Positions 28,203 to 37,622 of a stretch of 64,000 nucleotides of DNA are shown one piece after another. The translations under genes and the position numbers were made by a program. The DNA comes from Chloroflexota bacterium. Lineage in GTDB: Bacteria; Chloroflexota; Anaerolineae; Anaerolineales; Villigracilaceae. Numbering within the stretch: the stretch's first letter is position 1; every line of letters starts with the position of its first letter. The notes under the pieces are model-generated. The model worked only from the letters and a program-made list of their open reading frames with translations. It made no database searches and was not told the origin of the DNA. The stretch spans positions 62,001-126,000 of the forward strand of contig JACPVF010000015.1 in NCBI GenBank assembly GCA_016191845.1, given 5' to 3'.

Positions 28203-29393
28203 TCAATACGTACCGGGGATCTCCATCCTGTCGAGGCGGAAAGTGCGCTGGCCGCGGCGGGACTGGCACCAGGCAATGACGTAGGTCTGCCCGTTGCGCT
28301 CTTCGATGGAGAGCGGGGTGATACGCCGCGGCTCGGGGGCATAACCCGGGGCGTGATAGAGCATGTCCAAGCCCTGCTGCAACTGGAGATATTTTCTCAG
28401 CACTTGCAGTTTGGGCACGGAAGGTCCAAGCGGCTGTAACAGGCTCGGTTTGGTGAAGTGGGTGCGTTTCGGCTGCTCCTCAGGCGAGGTTTCTTCGTGG
28501 GTCTCCAGGCAGATGCCGCGCCGCACAAGCATCTTCATGAGGCTGACGGCTTGTCTTTCATCTACCATCACATGGCGCGGGGAGATCACCCGGTGGATGT
28601 GGGTGCGAAAGTTGGATTGCCGTCGCAGCGCAGACAGATCCTCGGGGTGCGAGAACTCAAGGGTAACACCGCGAAGAATGCGCAGGCTGGGCTGGCCCAG
28701 GAGTTGGGCGCGGATGCCGCCCGGCAAAGGGCCACCCAGGCCAAGCTCCAGCAGGTCGACCCATGCCTGCGGGTCCCCGTTTGCATATTGCAAGGCGCGT
28801 CGGTTGAGGGGATACCTGCCTGGGGAGGCGGGACGCAGGAACCTCTCCAACTCCCAGAGCAGGTCGATATGCTGGGGAAGAGGGACCAGGAACTGGTCGC
28901 CGTCGAGGTGACAGGTTTCGGGCGCTTTGGGAGTGGGCAGGTCCCCTTCGCCTTTGAGGAAGTAGCGTCCCCAGACAGTCAGCCTGTCTTCTTTCACCAG
29001 GCCCAAAGCCTGCAACTGGCTGAGGAATTTCTTGTCCTTGGCGGTCAGAGATTTGTCGTATTTCAACTTCCAGAGCAGTTTCTTGCGGAATTGGCGGGTC
29101 TTGCGATCTTTGGGAGCGTTTTGCCAGGCGTCGATCAGGTCGAAGGTCTGTTCCTCGATGTCCTTGTTCAGCCAACGGCGGGCGAAACCAGTGACGCGCA
29201 GGCGGCCATCGAAGGCATCCAACAGGCCTGCCTCCTTGCACAGGGCGATCCAGAAGGACAGGCGTGGCTGGAGGGTGACCTTCTGGCGTTGGAACTCGCG
29301 CCAGATCTGTCTTTGCGGGATGCCGCGCCGCAGGGCATTCAGCAGGGTCAGGATGAGATAGAATGCGGGGTATGACTCAGATGGTGCTGTCAC
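28203..29393 (-). CDS. WYL-domain-like CRISPR-locus regulator, copy 2
   Basis: A 396-residue paralogue of the protein at 6772-7956. The first ~190 residues and the last ~45 (ITPLSIEERNGQTYVIAWC, RTFRLDRME) are almost the same in both; the central ~140 residues differ strongly. The start is GTG at 29393, supported by AAGGAG eight bases upstream; no ATG lies in a suitable place. It converges on cas2 and is divergent from array 2, the same layout as copy 1 with array 1. The pattern suggests that one regulator accompanies each leader. Known WYL proteins act as ligand-controlled transcription regulators or as CRISPR accessory factors. Confidence 0.7.
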   Translation of the reverse strand: MTAPSESYPAFYLILTLLNALRRGIPQRQIWREFQRQKVTLQPRLSFWIALCKEAGLLDAFDGRLRVTGFARRWLNKDIEEQTFDLIDAWQNAPKDRKTRQFRKKLLWKLKYDKSLTAKDKKFLSQLQALGLVKEDRLTVWGRYFLKGEGDLPTPKAPETCHLDGDQFLVPLPQHIDLLWELERFLRPASPGRYPLNRRALQYANGDPQAWVDLLELGLGGPLPGGIRAQLLGQPSLRILRGVTLEFSHPEDLSALRRQSNFRTHIHRVISPRHVMVDERQAVSLMKMLVRRGICLETHEETSPEEQPKRTHFTKPSLLQPLGPSVPKLQVLRKYLQLQQGLDMLYHAPGYAPEPRRITPLSIEERNGQTYVIAWCQSRRGQRTFRLDRMEIPGTY

Positions 29394-29492
29394 AGATGCA
29401 ACTCCTTGCGAATCATTGTACGCATATCGACAGGGAGATGCAAATGTGTGAAGCTGTGCAAAAAATCGTATGCAAGCGATTACCGTTCGCAA

Positions 29493-29685
29493 AAAGAGGT
29501 TTGGGAAGGAGGAATCAGTTTAAACGAGTTTGGAGGAGATCGGAGGAGGATTCATGCAAGTGGAAAGGGGGAGTTTGGAGCGATTTTGAGCAAAAAGTCC
29601 TTGGGGTTCGCAAGGCTGGTACAAGCGGGAGATGGAGAGTGATATAATGCGCATTAGCGAGATCGGACGAGCTCAAAAAAACAGG
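29493..29685 (+). promoter_or_regulatory. CRISPR leader of array 2
   Basis: Nearly identical to the array 1 leader. It keeps the extended -10 box TGATATAAT (29640-29648) at the same distance from the first repeat. A few substitutions and one small length change lie between the box and the repeat. Confidence 0.7.
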
Positions 29686-32562
29686 GTCCCCATCGCATTG
29701 CCTCTATTCAGAGGATTGAAACGACATTACTAATCTCCTGTTGAAAAGTTTGAAAAACAAGTCCCCATCGCATTGCCTCTATTCAGAGGATTGAAACAAC
29801 CTGGCCCGTATACGGGTTGACTAAATCGTTATAGAGTCCCCATCGCATTGCCTCTATTCAGAGGATTGAAACATGTTAGAGAGCAAATATCCGAGGGGAT
29901 ATTCGAATCGTCCCCATCGCATTGCCTCTATTCAGAGGATTGAAACTTGATGATGGAAAGGTGTTGATACTTGCGGTACAACTCGTCCCCATCGCATTGC
30001 CTCTATTCAGAGGATTGAAACGTATATGCCACGAGTGTGACTAACCCGATAAAGCCAGGTCCCCATCGCATTGCCTCTATTCAGAGGATTGAAACTTCAT
30101 TTCTGAAAATCTCCTTTCTGAGGGTGCTTAACGTGTCCCCATCGCATTGCCTCTATTCAGAGGATTGAAACGACTGGACCACGATGGTCACAGTTTTGCC
30201 AAATGCGGGTCCCCATCGCATTGCCTCTATTCAGAGGATTGAAACACTCTTGATTCTTCCCATGGGGGGACCTGTGCTGTTACGTCCCCATCGCATTGCC
30301 TCTATTCAGAGGATTGAAACTATTTGCATAATTCAATATGCCATTCCGCCACCCATAGTCCCCATCGCATTGCCTCTATTCAGAGGATTGAAACGTCTTC
30401 AGCGGTCTGCGCAGCGGTGCGGTCACCCCAGGGTCCCCATCGCATTGCCTCTATTCAGAGGATTGAAACTAATTACCTCCCTCTGGAAAGTTCAAACCGC
30501 TAGGAGTCCCCATCGCATTGCCTCTATTCAGAGGATTGAAACTCATTGCGCCATGCCTGCCTGCGGGCGGCGCGGCGGGAGTCCCCATCGCATTGCCTCT
30601 ATTCAGAGGATTGAAACACGAGGGTGAAATCACCACGGATAGTTTCCGCTGTGAGTCCCCATCGCATTGCCTCTATTCAGAGGATTGAAACTAGGGGCAA
30701 AGGTGACAGCACTTTCTCCTTTCTTTAAAGGTCCCCATCGCATTGCCTCTATTCAGAGGATTGAAACTCTTGCTGAGAGCGTCTTTACCGTACTCTTCGG
30801 GATTCTGTCCCCATCGCATTGCCTCTATTCAGAGGATTGAAACACCTTCAGGAGCGTTTGCGACGAAGTCGTCGTATGTGGTCCCCATCGCATTGCCTCT
30901 ATTCAGAGGATTGAAACAATTTGCCATCGTAAAGGCCATCAACAGATCCCAATGAGTCCCCATCGCATTGCCTCTATTCAGAGGATTGAAACGTTGGAGC
31001 CATTGTGCTGGTGGGTGTGACCGTCAGCGAGTCCCCATCGCATTGCCTCTATTCAGAGGATTGAAACCTTTTGTGAAGGTCAAGCGACTGATAACGGCTC
31101 CCGTTGTCCCCATCGCATTGCCTCTATTCAGAGGATTGAAACATTGGTAGCGCCATTCACGACAGTGTAGGAGTGACCCTTGTCCCCATCGCATTGCCTC
31201 TATTCAGAGGATTGAAACCAGAACTCTCCTCTGTACGAGTAGATGGCTGCTCCCGGAGGTCCCCATCGCATTGCCTCTATTCAGAGGATTGAAACCACAA
31301 TGACGAGATGCGCTGTGGGCTTTTGCACGATGATGTCCCCATCGCATTGCCTCTATTCAGAGGATTGAAACACCATCGCGCTGTTACCCCAAACCACGAC
31401 AGGATCGTCGTCCCCATCGCATTGCCTCTATTCAGAGGATTGAAACCAGTTGAAGAGCAGCGACGGGAAGATTACAGCAGGAGCGTCCCCATCGCATTGC
31501 CTCTATTCAGAGGATTGAAACATTATTTCCCGTAGGGCTTCAAAATCATCAGAAGCATATGGTCCCCATCGCATTGCCTCTATTCAGAGGATTGAAACAT
31601 TCCAAGGAAAGGCCCGTATAAGAAGATAGGGCAACGTCCCCATCGCATTGCCTCTATTCAGAGGATTGAAACATGTATGGCGCCAAGATGGCGATCGCTT
31701 GTTCGCTATAAGTCCCCATCGCATTGCCTCTATTCAGAGGATTGAAACAAGTGCATTGGTTCCGTCCGTATCAGCTTCTACCGCTTTCACGTCCCCATCG
31801 CATTGCCTCTATTCAGAGGATTGAAACTCTGGGTCGTACGTACCTTACTTTTTTTCTCCTTTCTGTGTCCCCATCGCATTGCCTCTATTCAGAGGATTGA
31901 AACGAGGGTTGATGCACGCCATTGAGCGAGTAGCCGCGCGAGGTCCCCATCGCATTGCCTCTATTCAGAGGATTGAAACAATGGCAGATCTTGTGCGTAT
32001 CGATGCCGAGCGCCACGTCCCCATCGCATTGCCTCTATTCAGAGGATTGAAACAAACAGTCATCACAGTTGGTTCCGCGAATAAAATACAGGTCCCCATC
32101 GCATTGCCTCTATTCAGAGGATTGAAACCTGTCCTTACTTCTTTATAACCTTTCACGATTCGAACTCTTGTCCCCATCGCATTGCCTCTATTCAGAGGAT
32201 TGAAACGAACTTACGGGTAGTCATAGGATCCTCCATAACGTGGTTGTCCCCATCGCATTGCCTCTATTCAGAGGATTGAAACTTCGGTACTTCGTGACGG
32301 TCTCTGATCGAGTAGACAAGTCCCCATCGCATTGCCTCTATTCAGAGGATTGAAACATCCCAGATTGCTGCGTCATCGCTTACCTTCACATACTCGTCCC
32401 CATCGCATTGCCTCTATTCAGAGGATTGAAACCTGCACGATCCTGAAATATGCGTTGGTCTCTGCTGCCAGGTCCCCATCGCATTGCCTCTATTCAGAGG
32501 ATTGAAACGGATGCCTTCTTCGTAAAGCGCTTGCCGACCCAAGTCCCCATCGCATTGCCTCT

Positions 32563-32627
32563 GCGTGTCCCCCGAATGTTCTCCGAAGGGGGTTTCAGCC
32601 CCTGCGGACAAGCACCCGCGGGGCGTG
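32563..32627. repeat. Palindromic element inside a CRISPR repeat, copy A
   Basis: About 65 bases lie between the first 20 bases of a repeat (32543-32562) and its last ten (32628-32637), replacing the repeat's stem half. It contains CCCCC..GGGGG and a hairpin of CCCCTGCGG with CCGCGGGG. A related copy sits in the repeat at 32837. Confidence 0.7.
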
Positions 32628-32857
32628 GGATTGAAACGCGCTGAGGTGGGACGTATAAGGGAGTCACGTCCGCGACTTGTGCACCTGACACTGTCCTTTG
32701 CCTCTATTTAGAGGATTGAAACCACACCACGTTGACGCACTTCTGCTCGTTACCCGTCAGGTCCCCACTACCTTGCCTTTGTTTAGAGGATTGAAACTCA
32801 ACTGCGGCTACTAATGCCCTCAGTAGGGGCTGGATGGTCCTCCATCGCATTGCCTCT

Positions 32858-32918
32858 ACGCGTCTCCTGAGTGTTCTTCGAAGGGAATTCAGCCCCCGCG
32901 GAGAGCGCGCGGGGCGCG
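32858..32918. repeat. Palindromic element inside a CRISPR repeat, copy B
   Basis: A relative of copy A at the same position in another repeat. The core TTCGAAGGG...TTCAGCCCC is shared and the hairpin CCCCGCG/CGCGGGG is stronger. The two copies differ at many positions and in length by about four bases, so this is not a recent duplication. Confidence 0.7.
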
Positions 32919-32974
32919 GGATTGAAACGCCTGGTCCAATTGGCGTATGATGTATTCGAGGATAGGAGGAAATC

Positions 32975-33964
32975 ATGAAACTGTTACGGATCGTCCCCGT
33001 TCTGGCCCTGTTGCTACAGGGGTGTGCAAGTGGTCCCCTGGGGTCAACCCCCACCTCCACACCCACGCTGCCCCCCACGGTCACCCCCAGCGTCACTCCC
33101 ACCGCAACTATCACCCCCACACCATTTCCCACCTCCACGCCTACTCTGCATCCCACGCAGGTGGAAAGCGGCGCAAACGGCCTGCCCATCTTCCCTGAGG
33201 CCTCCATCAGCCGCGGCGATAAGATCGAGATCGCCTTCAGCCAGGCGGTGCTCAATGAACTGGACGTCCGGGCGATCGTCATCGAACAGGCCGCCCTGGA
33301 TGACCTGCGCCAGATGCTGCTGGGACAGTGGCTGTACATCCTGCGCGCGCCCGACTACAAAACCGTCAACCCCAAGGATTTGGACAGCCTCAGGCGAGCC
33401 AACAGCCTGAGCGACGGCATGGGCATCCAATTGGAGGGGCAGTACCTGAACGTCAAACCCAGCCTCGAGATCCGCATCGATTTCGTGCGGGGCTGCCGCG
33501 AAAAAGAGCGGGATGAATTCACCCTCTTAAGGCAGAGCCTGTCACAGCAAACCAAGGGACGCGTCCTGACCCAGGGCGGGTACGGGGTCAGCACCATTGG
33601 CCGTATGCAGGGCGGCGGCGGGAATATCTATGGCTTCACCTACATCACCTCCTACTCCATCCGCATGGTCAACTATGTGGATTGTCTGCTGGTGGGAAAG
33701 TATCGCGGTCATGCCGCCGAGGCGGCGGCCGAAATGCTGCGCACCTCGGCCATTTATTCCTACGAGATCATCCTCATGTACATGCGGCATATCCCCGGGT
33801 TTGCTTCGGACGTGTTGAATAACAAGCACTTCGAATACCGCATCATCACCTACGACAAGAAACTGATCGGCCTGGCCGTGTTGGGTGGATGTCTGCTGGA
33901 GGAATTCTTTTGCCCGGAAGGAAGCGCTGCCTGGAGATTTTCCATCATGCCATACGGGCCTTAG
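32975..33964 (+). CDS. Lipoprotein of unknown function with Thr/Pro-rich linker
   Basis: A 329-residue exported lipoprotein: signal peptide with lipobox LLQGC (cysteine about residue 17), a Thr/Pro/Ser-rich linker (about 24-62) of the kind common in Anaerolineae surface proteins, then a globular domain (about 65-329) I do not recognise. AGGAGG lies five bases before the ATG. It directly follows the decayed end of array 2 on the same strand, so read-through from the array is possible, but nothing links it functionally to CRISPR. The domain has Gly-rich (GRMQGGGGNIYG) and aromatic patches and late cysteines (GGCLLEEFFC). Confidence 0.7.
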   Translation: MKLLRIVPVLALLLQGCASGPLGSTPTSTPTLPPTVTPSVTPTATITPTPFPTSTPTLHPTQVESGANGLPIFPEASISRGDKIEIAFSQAVLNELDVRAIVIEQAALDDLRQMLLGQWLYILRAPDYKTVNPKDLDSLRRANSLSDGMGIQLEGQYLNVKPSLEIRIDFVRGCREKERDEFTLLRQSLSQQTKGRVLTQGGYGVSTIGRMQGGGGNIYGFTYITSYSIRMVNYVDCLLVGKYRGHAAEAAAEMLRTSAIYSYEIILMYMRHIPGFASDVLNNKHFEYRIITYDKKLIGLAVLGGCLLEEFFCPEGSAAWRFSIMPYGP

Positions 33965-34000
33965 GCGGGCGTATCATCCTTTCCTTATAGAAAAAGAAAA

Positions 34001-34031
34001 AAAGGGACTGAGCCTACGCTCAATCCCTTTT
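34001..34031. terminator. Bidirectional terminator after the lipoprotein gene
   Basis: AAAGGGACTGAGC pairs with GCTCAATCCCTTT (one mismatch) around a CTAC loop, with A-rich and T-rich flanks. It serves the lipoprotein gene and the small minus-strand genes. Confidence 0.75.
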
Positions 34032-34038
34032 GAAATGT

Positions 34039-34218
34039 CTACCCTTGACCTAAGCCAAACCAGAGAGCTGTCAAGATCAAGGCGGCAATACCTGCCAGGA
34101 AGATCTCCATGATGCAGGCCCCGCTATCGCCGCGCCTTCTCAGGAGTTGCCTGACCAAGAAGACGGGCGTAGCCATCCCAAATAGGTAGCTAAGAACGAA
34201 CGGGGTCTATTCAGCCAT
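34039..34218 (-). pseudogene. Small membrane protein, interrupted by an early TAG
   Basis: A well-placed ATG at 34218 (after AAAGGAGATCGAA) is followed by only two codons and then TAG (34209-34207). The same frame stays open for about 55 further codons to 34039 and encodes a small protein with a helix (IFLAGIAALILTALWFG). Either the gene is broken by one nonsense mutation, or translation begins at the ATG at 34176, giving 45 residues. It partners the 38-residue membrane peptide gene just upstream, and the two overlap. Confidence 0.4.
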
Positions 34219-34327
34219 TTCGATCTCCTTTCTCGATCTGGTTGCTCTTCCACATGGCTTGTGTCACGGCATGGATCAAGCCGCCTGCAGATGCCAGGAA
34301 GATCAACAAAACTATTATGATGTTCAT
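34211..34327 (-). CDS. Small single-helix membrane peptide
   Basis: A 38-residue peptide with one membrane helix (MNIIIVLLIFLASAGGLIHA) and a basic/polar tail. The ATG at 34327 has AAGGA seven bases upstream. Its stop overlaps the start region of the broken small membrane gene that follows. No family is recognised. A longer in-frame extension upstream lacks a ribosome binding site. The remaining gap up to 34489 shows nothing else. Confidence 0.5.
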   Translation of the reverse strand: MNIIIVLLIFLASAGGLIHAVTQAMWKSNQIEKGDRNG

Positions 34328-34489
34328 TGCATGATCCTTTCTTGGTGCTGGCGGGATGTCTTGCACTCCAAGCATAAGAGAGGCATATCCCATTTCGAAT
34401 AGGCAGCCCGATGGAGTTTGATCCATCGTTTTGTTATTTATCCTCATTTTTCTGTTGATTGGGTGTATCCCCCTCCCACGAATAAAGAA

Positions 34490-34517
34490 AACTGTCTGGC
34501 TATATCACCAGACAGTT
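34490..34517 (-). terminator. Terminator of the sensor kinase/response regulator operon
   Basis: AACTGTCTGG pairs with CCAGACAGTT around an 8-base loop; on the minus strand it is followed by a T-rich run. It lies 34 bases after the response regulator stop. Confidence 0.75.
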
Positions 34518-34551
34518 ATGATTAATAATTAGAATCGAGTGGGGGATTAAA

Positions 34552-35244
34552 TCATGAACGCGTGTAGCGAACTTTTTTCTGGCGATACCATTGGATGATC
34601 TCATCCAGTTGTGCGTCGTCAGGAATCTCATCCAGATCGATGAGAATCTCCTTGATTTTCCCGACGCGAGCCTTTACTCCTTCGGCACTTAGCCCCATGG
34701 CTGTACCGATTTGCGAGTAGCTGATTTGACGGTCCAGATATCTCAGGGTTTCCCAGTGATCTTTATCGAGTGGATCGGGTTTGTCGGCGATGGCCTTGGA
34801 AAGAAAATCGGCAGGCACGGGTGAGAGAAACACATATCCCTTCCAGACATATTCCACAAGGTCGCAGAAATTCACGTCCATTGGCCGAACGAACACGAAT
34901 GAAGCCCGCAGTTCCAGCAACTGCTTCACGTAATAGCTATAATCGATCTCTTTCGGGCTTAAGGCCGTATAGGCAATGATAGGAAATCCCATCCCAAATT
35001 TTTCGCGCAATTTCCGAATAACCACCATACCCCCATGATCTGGGTCACCTAGATCAGGAGGGAGTCCCATGTCAACTGCGGCCATTTCGACGGGTTCGCC
35101 GCGTTTCTGGCTTTCTTCCACCTGATAAAGTGCATTGCCCACATCCCCGGCGTGGATGATGTTCCAGCCTCCATCTCTTAATTCGAGGGACAGGGCGGAT
35201 AATTGGATCCTTGAGTCTTCCACGAGTAGGATATTTCTCGTCAT
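34552..35244 (-). CDS. Response regulator with C-terminal helix-turn-helix
   Basis: A 230-residue protein: receiver domain (about 1-130; LLVEDSR start, phospho-acceptor D58 in AAVDMGLPPD, P-I-I-A-Y-T-A segment near 90) and a C-terminal DNA-binding helix-turn-helix (about 165-210; QISYSQIGTAMGLSAEGVKA). The segment between D58 and T93 has an extra acidic stretch (DLGDPDHGG). It starts three bases after the sensor kinase stop, so the two form a two-component pair on one transcript. The HTH is not of the usual NarL or OmpR form. Targets are unknown. Confidence 0.8.
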   Translation of the reverse strand: MTRNILLVEDSRIQLSALSLELRDGGWNIIHAGDVGNALYQVEESQKRGEPVEMAAVDMGLPPDLGDPDHGGMVVIRKLREKFGMGFPIIAYTALSPKEIDYSYYVKQLLELRASFVFVRPMDVNFCDLVEYVWKGYVFLSPVPADFLSKAIADKPDPLDKDHWETLRYLDRQISYSQIGTAMGLSAEGVKARVGKIKEILIDLDEIPDDAQLDEIIQWYRQKKVRYTRS

Positions 35245-35247
35245 GGG

Positions 35248-37491
35248 TCAGACCTCATCTTTGAGCGGCAGAGCGGGAAATGTAGCTTCCACACAGGTGC
35301 CCGTATTATCGGGACCACGGCTAATACTGGTGCTTGCGCCAAATTTTAATTCAAAATCATTGAGCAGCGCGTAAATGCCACGTCGGCTGCGCTTACCGTC
35401 AGAATCTTGTGGAAGTGGGTTGCCATTGTTCAGGATTTGCACGGAGAGCTCGGCATTCTTTCGTTTTGCGTCAATCTTGATCTCATTGGTCTCCCCATGA
35501 AATACTGCATTATTCATGGCTTCTGTGATCAAGCGATAGAGGGCCAACTTCGACCAGGCTGCTTCGCGCTCGATGCGGGGGTCAATATCCAGTTGGACCG
35601 CGGGACGGCGGCCGTTCTTCCCTATGGGCAAGGTACTGATGAAGTTCGCCAATTCGTCGGTTAACGACTCGCTCAAAAACATAGGCGGGATGGAAGATTG
35701 TGCCAGAGAGACTGCGCGTAGAAAATCATCCACCCGTTGTAATAAGGGCGACATCCCGCATTCATTGAAATCACCGGGCGGTTGGATATTGCAGGTACGC
35801 TGGAAAATCTTTTCGCCCTCCTCCCGTACACCGGTTTTCAAGCCGTAGCGGCTGAACAAGTTGTGCACGCCCAACTCAGGTCGTCCAAAACCTTCAAATA
35901 GGATACTCTTATAGCGCTCACGCGAAGCCAGAATGGCGAATGTCTGTGAGAAACTTAACACCATGAAACGGAACAAGCCATCGAAACTGCGCGGTTTGCG
36001 GTAATTCAGGAACATGGCCCCCAAATATTCCTTGCGGGTTCCCACCGGTACGAAACAGACTGATTCTATTTTTTCACGAATGGTAAAAGAGGGTGGATCT
36101 GTCTTAAGCCAACGGGCAAATATTGAATCAGGATATACCCGATCAGCAAAGTTGGGCTTCCAATCGCGAATGAGCTGTACAAGCGGACTGCGTGGATCCT
36201 GAATGCCCTGTTGCATGCGCTCGGGATGAAAGAGATGTCCGCGATATAAGGGACGATTGATGGGGTAACCCGTAGGTGATAATGGATAATAGATGATTAC
36301 ATCGGCTCCCAACTTCTCCTCGGCAAATTGGGCAAATTCCTGAAACATGGTCTCTTCGGAGTAACTATGGCTGGAGAGTTCTTCCCAGAGGTCGTAAGCC
36401 TCCTGCACCAACAAGTCCGTTTTTTCCGCTGAGATGGCAGCCCCTAGGATGCGGGCAATTACCTCGAGGGTGTAAATATCGTCCCATCGGAAGACATTAG
36501 GATGATCATCCTGCACATCCAAGATGCCATATGTTATACCCAGATGCTGGATGGGAACTGCAATCTCAGCCTTGGTGTCGTCTAGTGCACCGTCCACCAA
36601 CCGATGATACTCTGGGCATTTATTGATATCGTTCCAGCCTTCTGAGGTGCCATTTTGGAAGACTTTGCCTGTGATTCCATGCTCAAGCGGCAAGACCTTG
36701 CCAATCACGCTGGGGTAATCACCCGCCTCGGCCACTACGATCAGGGCGCTACGATCCATATTGGGTTCCAGGATGAATACCCGGTTGAAGCGCAGGCGAT
36801 TTTCGATCTGCTGAACAATGGCTGTCCACTCGGTACGGGTATTTGGCATTCCAAGAAATTCGACGATCAAGTTGCGCAGTACATCGATCTGGACTCGATC
36901 TTCGACGCCTAATCGCTGCATGAAGTATATGATGACGGCAACTACGCTATACAGGATAGCAATCCCTATACTAAGGACAAATTCGCCGCTGAACTGGTTC
37001 ATGCCCGAAAACACCAGTATGCCGAACAAGATGGATAAACTGAACCAAAGCCAACGGTTTTGACCGTAATTAGACCAGCGGATGGCCTCGTAGGCCAGCC
37101 AGGCGAAAGTCAACAAGCTATACCCTGTAACCAGAAGAATGATCAGATCGTTATGATCATGGGTGACAAAACTCAAGGCCAGCAAAAGGATTAGATTAAG
37201 ACATAGCACGGCCAGAAAAATTTGACCCCGAATCCGATGGCGGCGTTTCAGTGCCTCACGGGGGATGGGCTGCAGGTGAGGGTCTCGCCTTCGACTGGGG
37301 GAGGTTAGATATTCCCATATCCATGCTCCGAAGTTGATCGTCGCCCAAAAGCTCACCAGCCACCAGGGAAGAATGGGCGTGACAAAAGAGAGAACGATTA
37401 GGGAGGAAAGGGCCAGAAAGGTAAGGCGTATCCCTTGAATGGGGCGCCTTAACTCGAAACTGGGAACACGGGAAAAACTTGAATCGCTCAT
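35248..37491 (-). CDS. Membrane sensor histidine kinase with two GAF-like domains
   Basis: A 747-residue protein. The N-terminal ~210 residues hold about six membrane helices, followed by a GAF domain (about 215-385), a second GAF-like region (about 395-545) and a C-terminal kinase part. The ATPase domain has ITEAMNNAVFHG (N box), QILNNGNPLP (G1) and RRGIYALLND (G2), like NarX/DegS kinases. A clear phospho-acceptor histidine box is not obvious. The start at ATG 37491 is chosen over a TTG at 37521; neither has a strong ribosome binding site. It is paired with the response regulator downstream. The promoter region was entered by an IS1-family element about 130 bases upstream. Confidence 0.75.
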   Translation of the reverse strand: MSDSSFSRVPSFELRRPIQGIRLTFLALSSLIVLSFVTPILPWWLVSFWATINFGAWIWEYLTSPSRRRDPHLQPIPREALKRRHRIRGQIFLAVLCLNLILLLALSFVTHDHNDLIILLVTGYSLLTFAWLAYEAIRWSNYGQNRWLWFSLSILFGILVFSGMNQFSGEFVLSIGIAILYSVVAVIIYFMQRLGVEDRVQIDVLRNLIVEFLGMPNTRTEWTAIVQQIENRLRFNRVFILEPNMDRSALIVVAEAGDYPSVIGKVLPLEHGITGKVFQNGTSEGWNDINKCPEYHRLVDGALDDTKAEIAVPIQHLGITYGILDVQDDHPNVFRWDDIYTLEVIARILGAAISAEKTDLLVQEAYDLWEELSSHSYSEETMFQEFAQFAEEKLGADVIIYYPLSPTGYPINRPLYRGHLFHPERMQQGIQDPRSPLVQLIRDWKPNFADRVYPDSIFARWLKTDPPSFTIREKIESVCFVPVGTRKEYLGAMFLNYRKPRSFDGLFRFMVLSFSQTFAILASRERYKSILFEGFGRPELGVHNLFSRYGLKTGVREEGEKIFQRTCNIQPPGDFNECGMSPLLQRVDDFLRAVSLAQSSIPPMFLSESLTDELANFISTLPIGKNGRRPAVQLDIDPRIEREAAWSKLALYRLITEAMNNAVFHGETNEIKIDAKRKNAELSVQILNNGNPLPQDSDGKRSRRGIYALLNDFELKFGASTSISRGPDNTGTCVEATFPALPLKDEV

Positions 37492-37554
37492 TTCTTCAAC
37501 ATGGCTGATTTGTATATGCAACTATTGTAGGGGAGAATGACACAAAATACCACC

Positions 37555-37609
37555 CCTGTTCATCGTAGGCAAATTGAGATTTGGAGGGAATTTTTTTACC
37601 CTGAACAGG
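37555..37609. promoter_or_regulatory. Inverted repeat upstream of the sensor kinase
   Basis: CCTGTTCA (37555-37562) and TGAACAGG (37602-37609) form a perfect 8-base inverted repeat separated by 39 bases. It may be an operator pair for the kinase operon. The IS element begins 13 bases beyond it. Confidence 0.35.
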
Positions 37610-37622
37610 TAACTTTTTTTGC

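Larger units (their letters stand above)
29686..32928 (+). CRISPR. CRISPR array 2: 38 intact repeats plus a decayed distal end
   Basis: The 37-base repeat starts GTCCCCATCGCATT, has the stem CCTCTATTCAGAGG at positions 16-29 and ends ATTGAAAC. I counted 38 intact units from 29686 to 32472, with spacers of about 36-42 bases. Four degenerate units follow: one at 32543-32637 interrupted by a palindromic element, a 30-base truncated unit at 32693-32722, a variant at 32761-32797 that is closer to the array 1 repeat than to the array 2 repeat, and a second interrupted unit at 32837-32928. The leader side is at 29686. Several spacers contain the complement of a Shine-Dalgarno sequence next to a start codon. 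Confidence 0.97.

Noticed and set aside
8234-32928. Self-targeting spacers against genes in this window
   Set aside because: Reading by eye gave no clear match; an exact search of all spacers against the window would be needed to decide.
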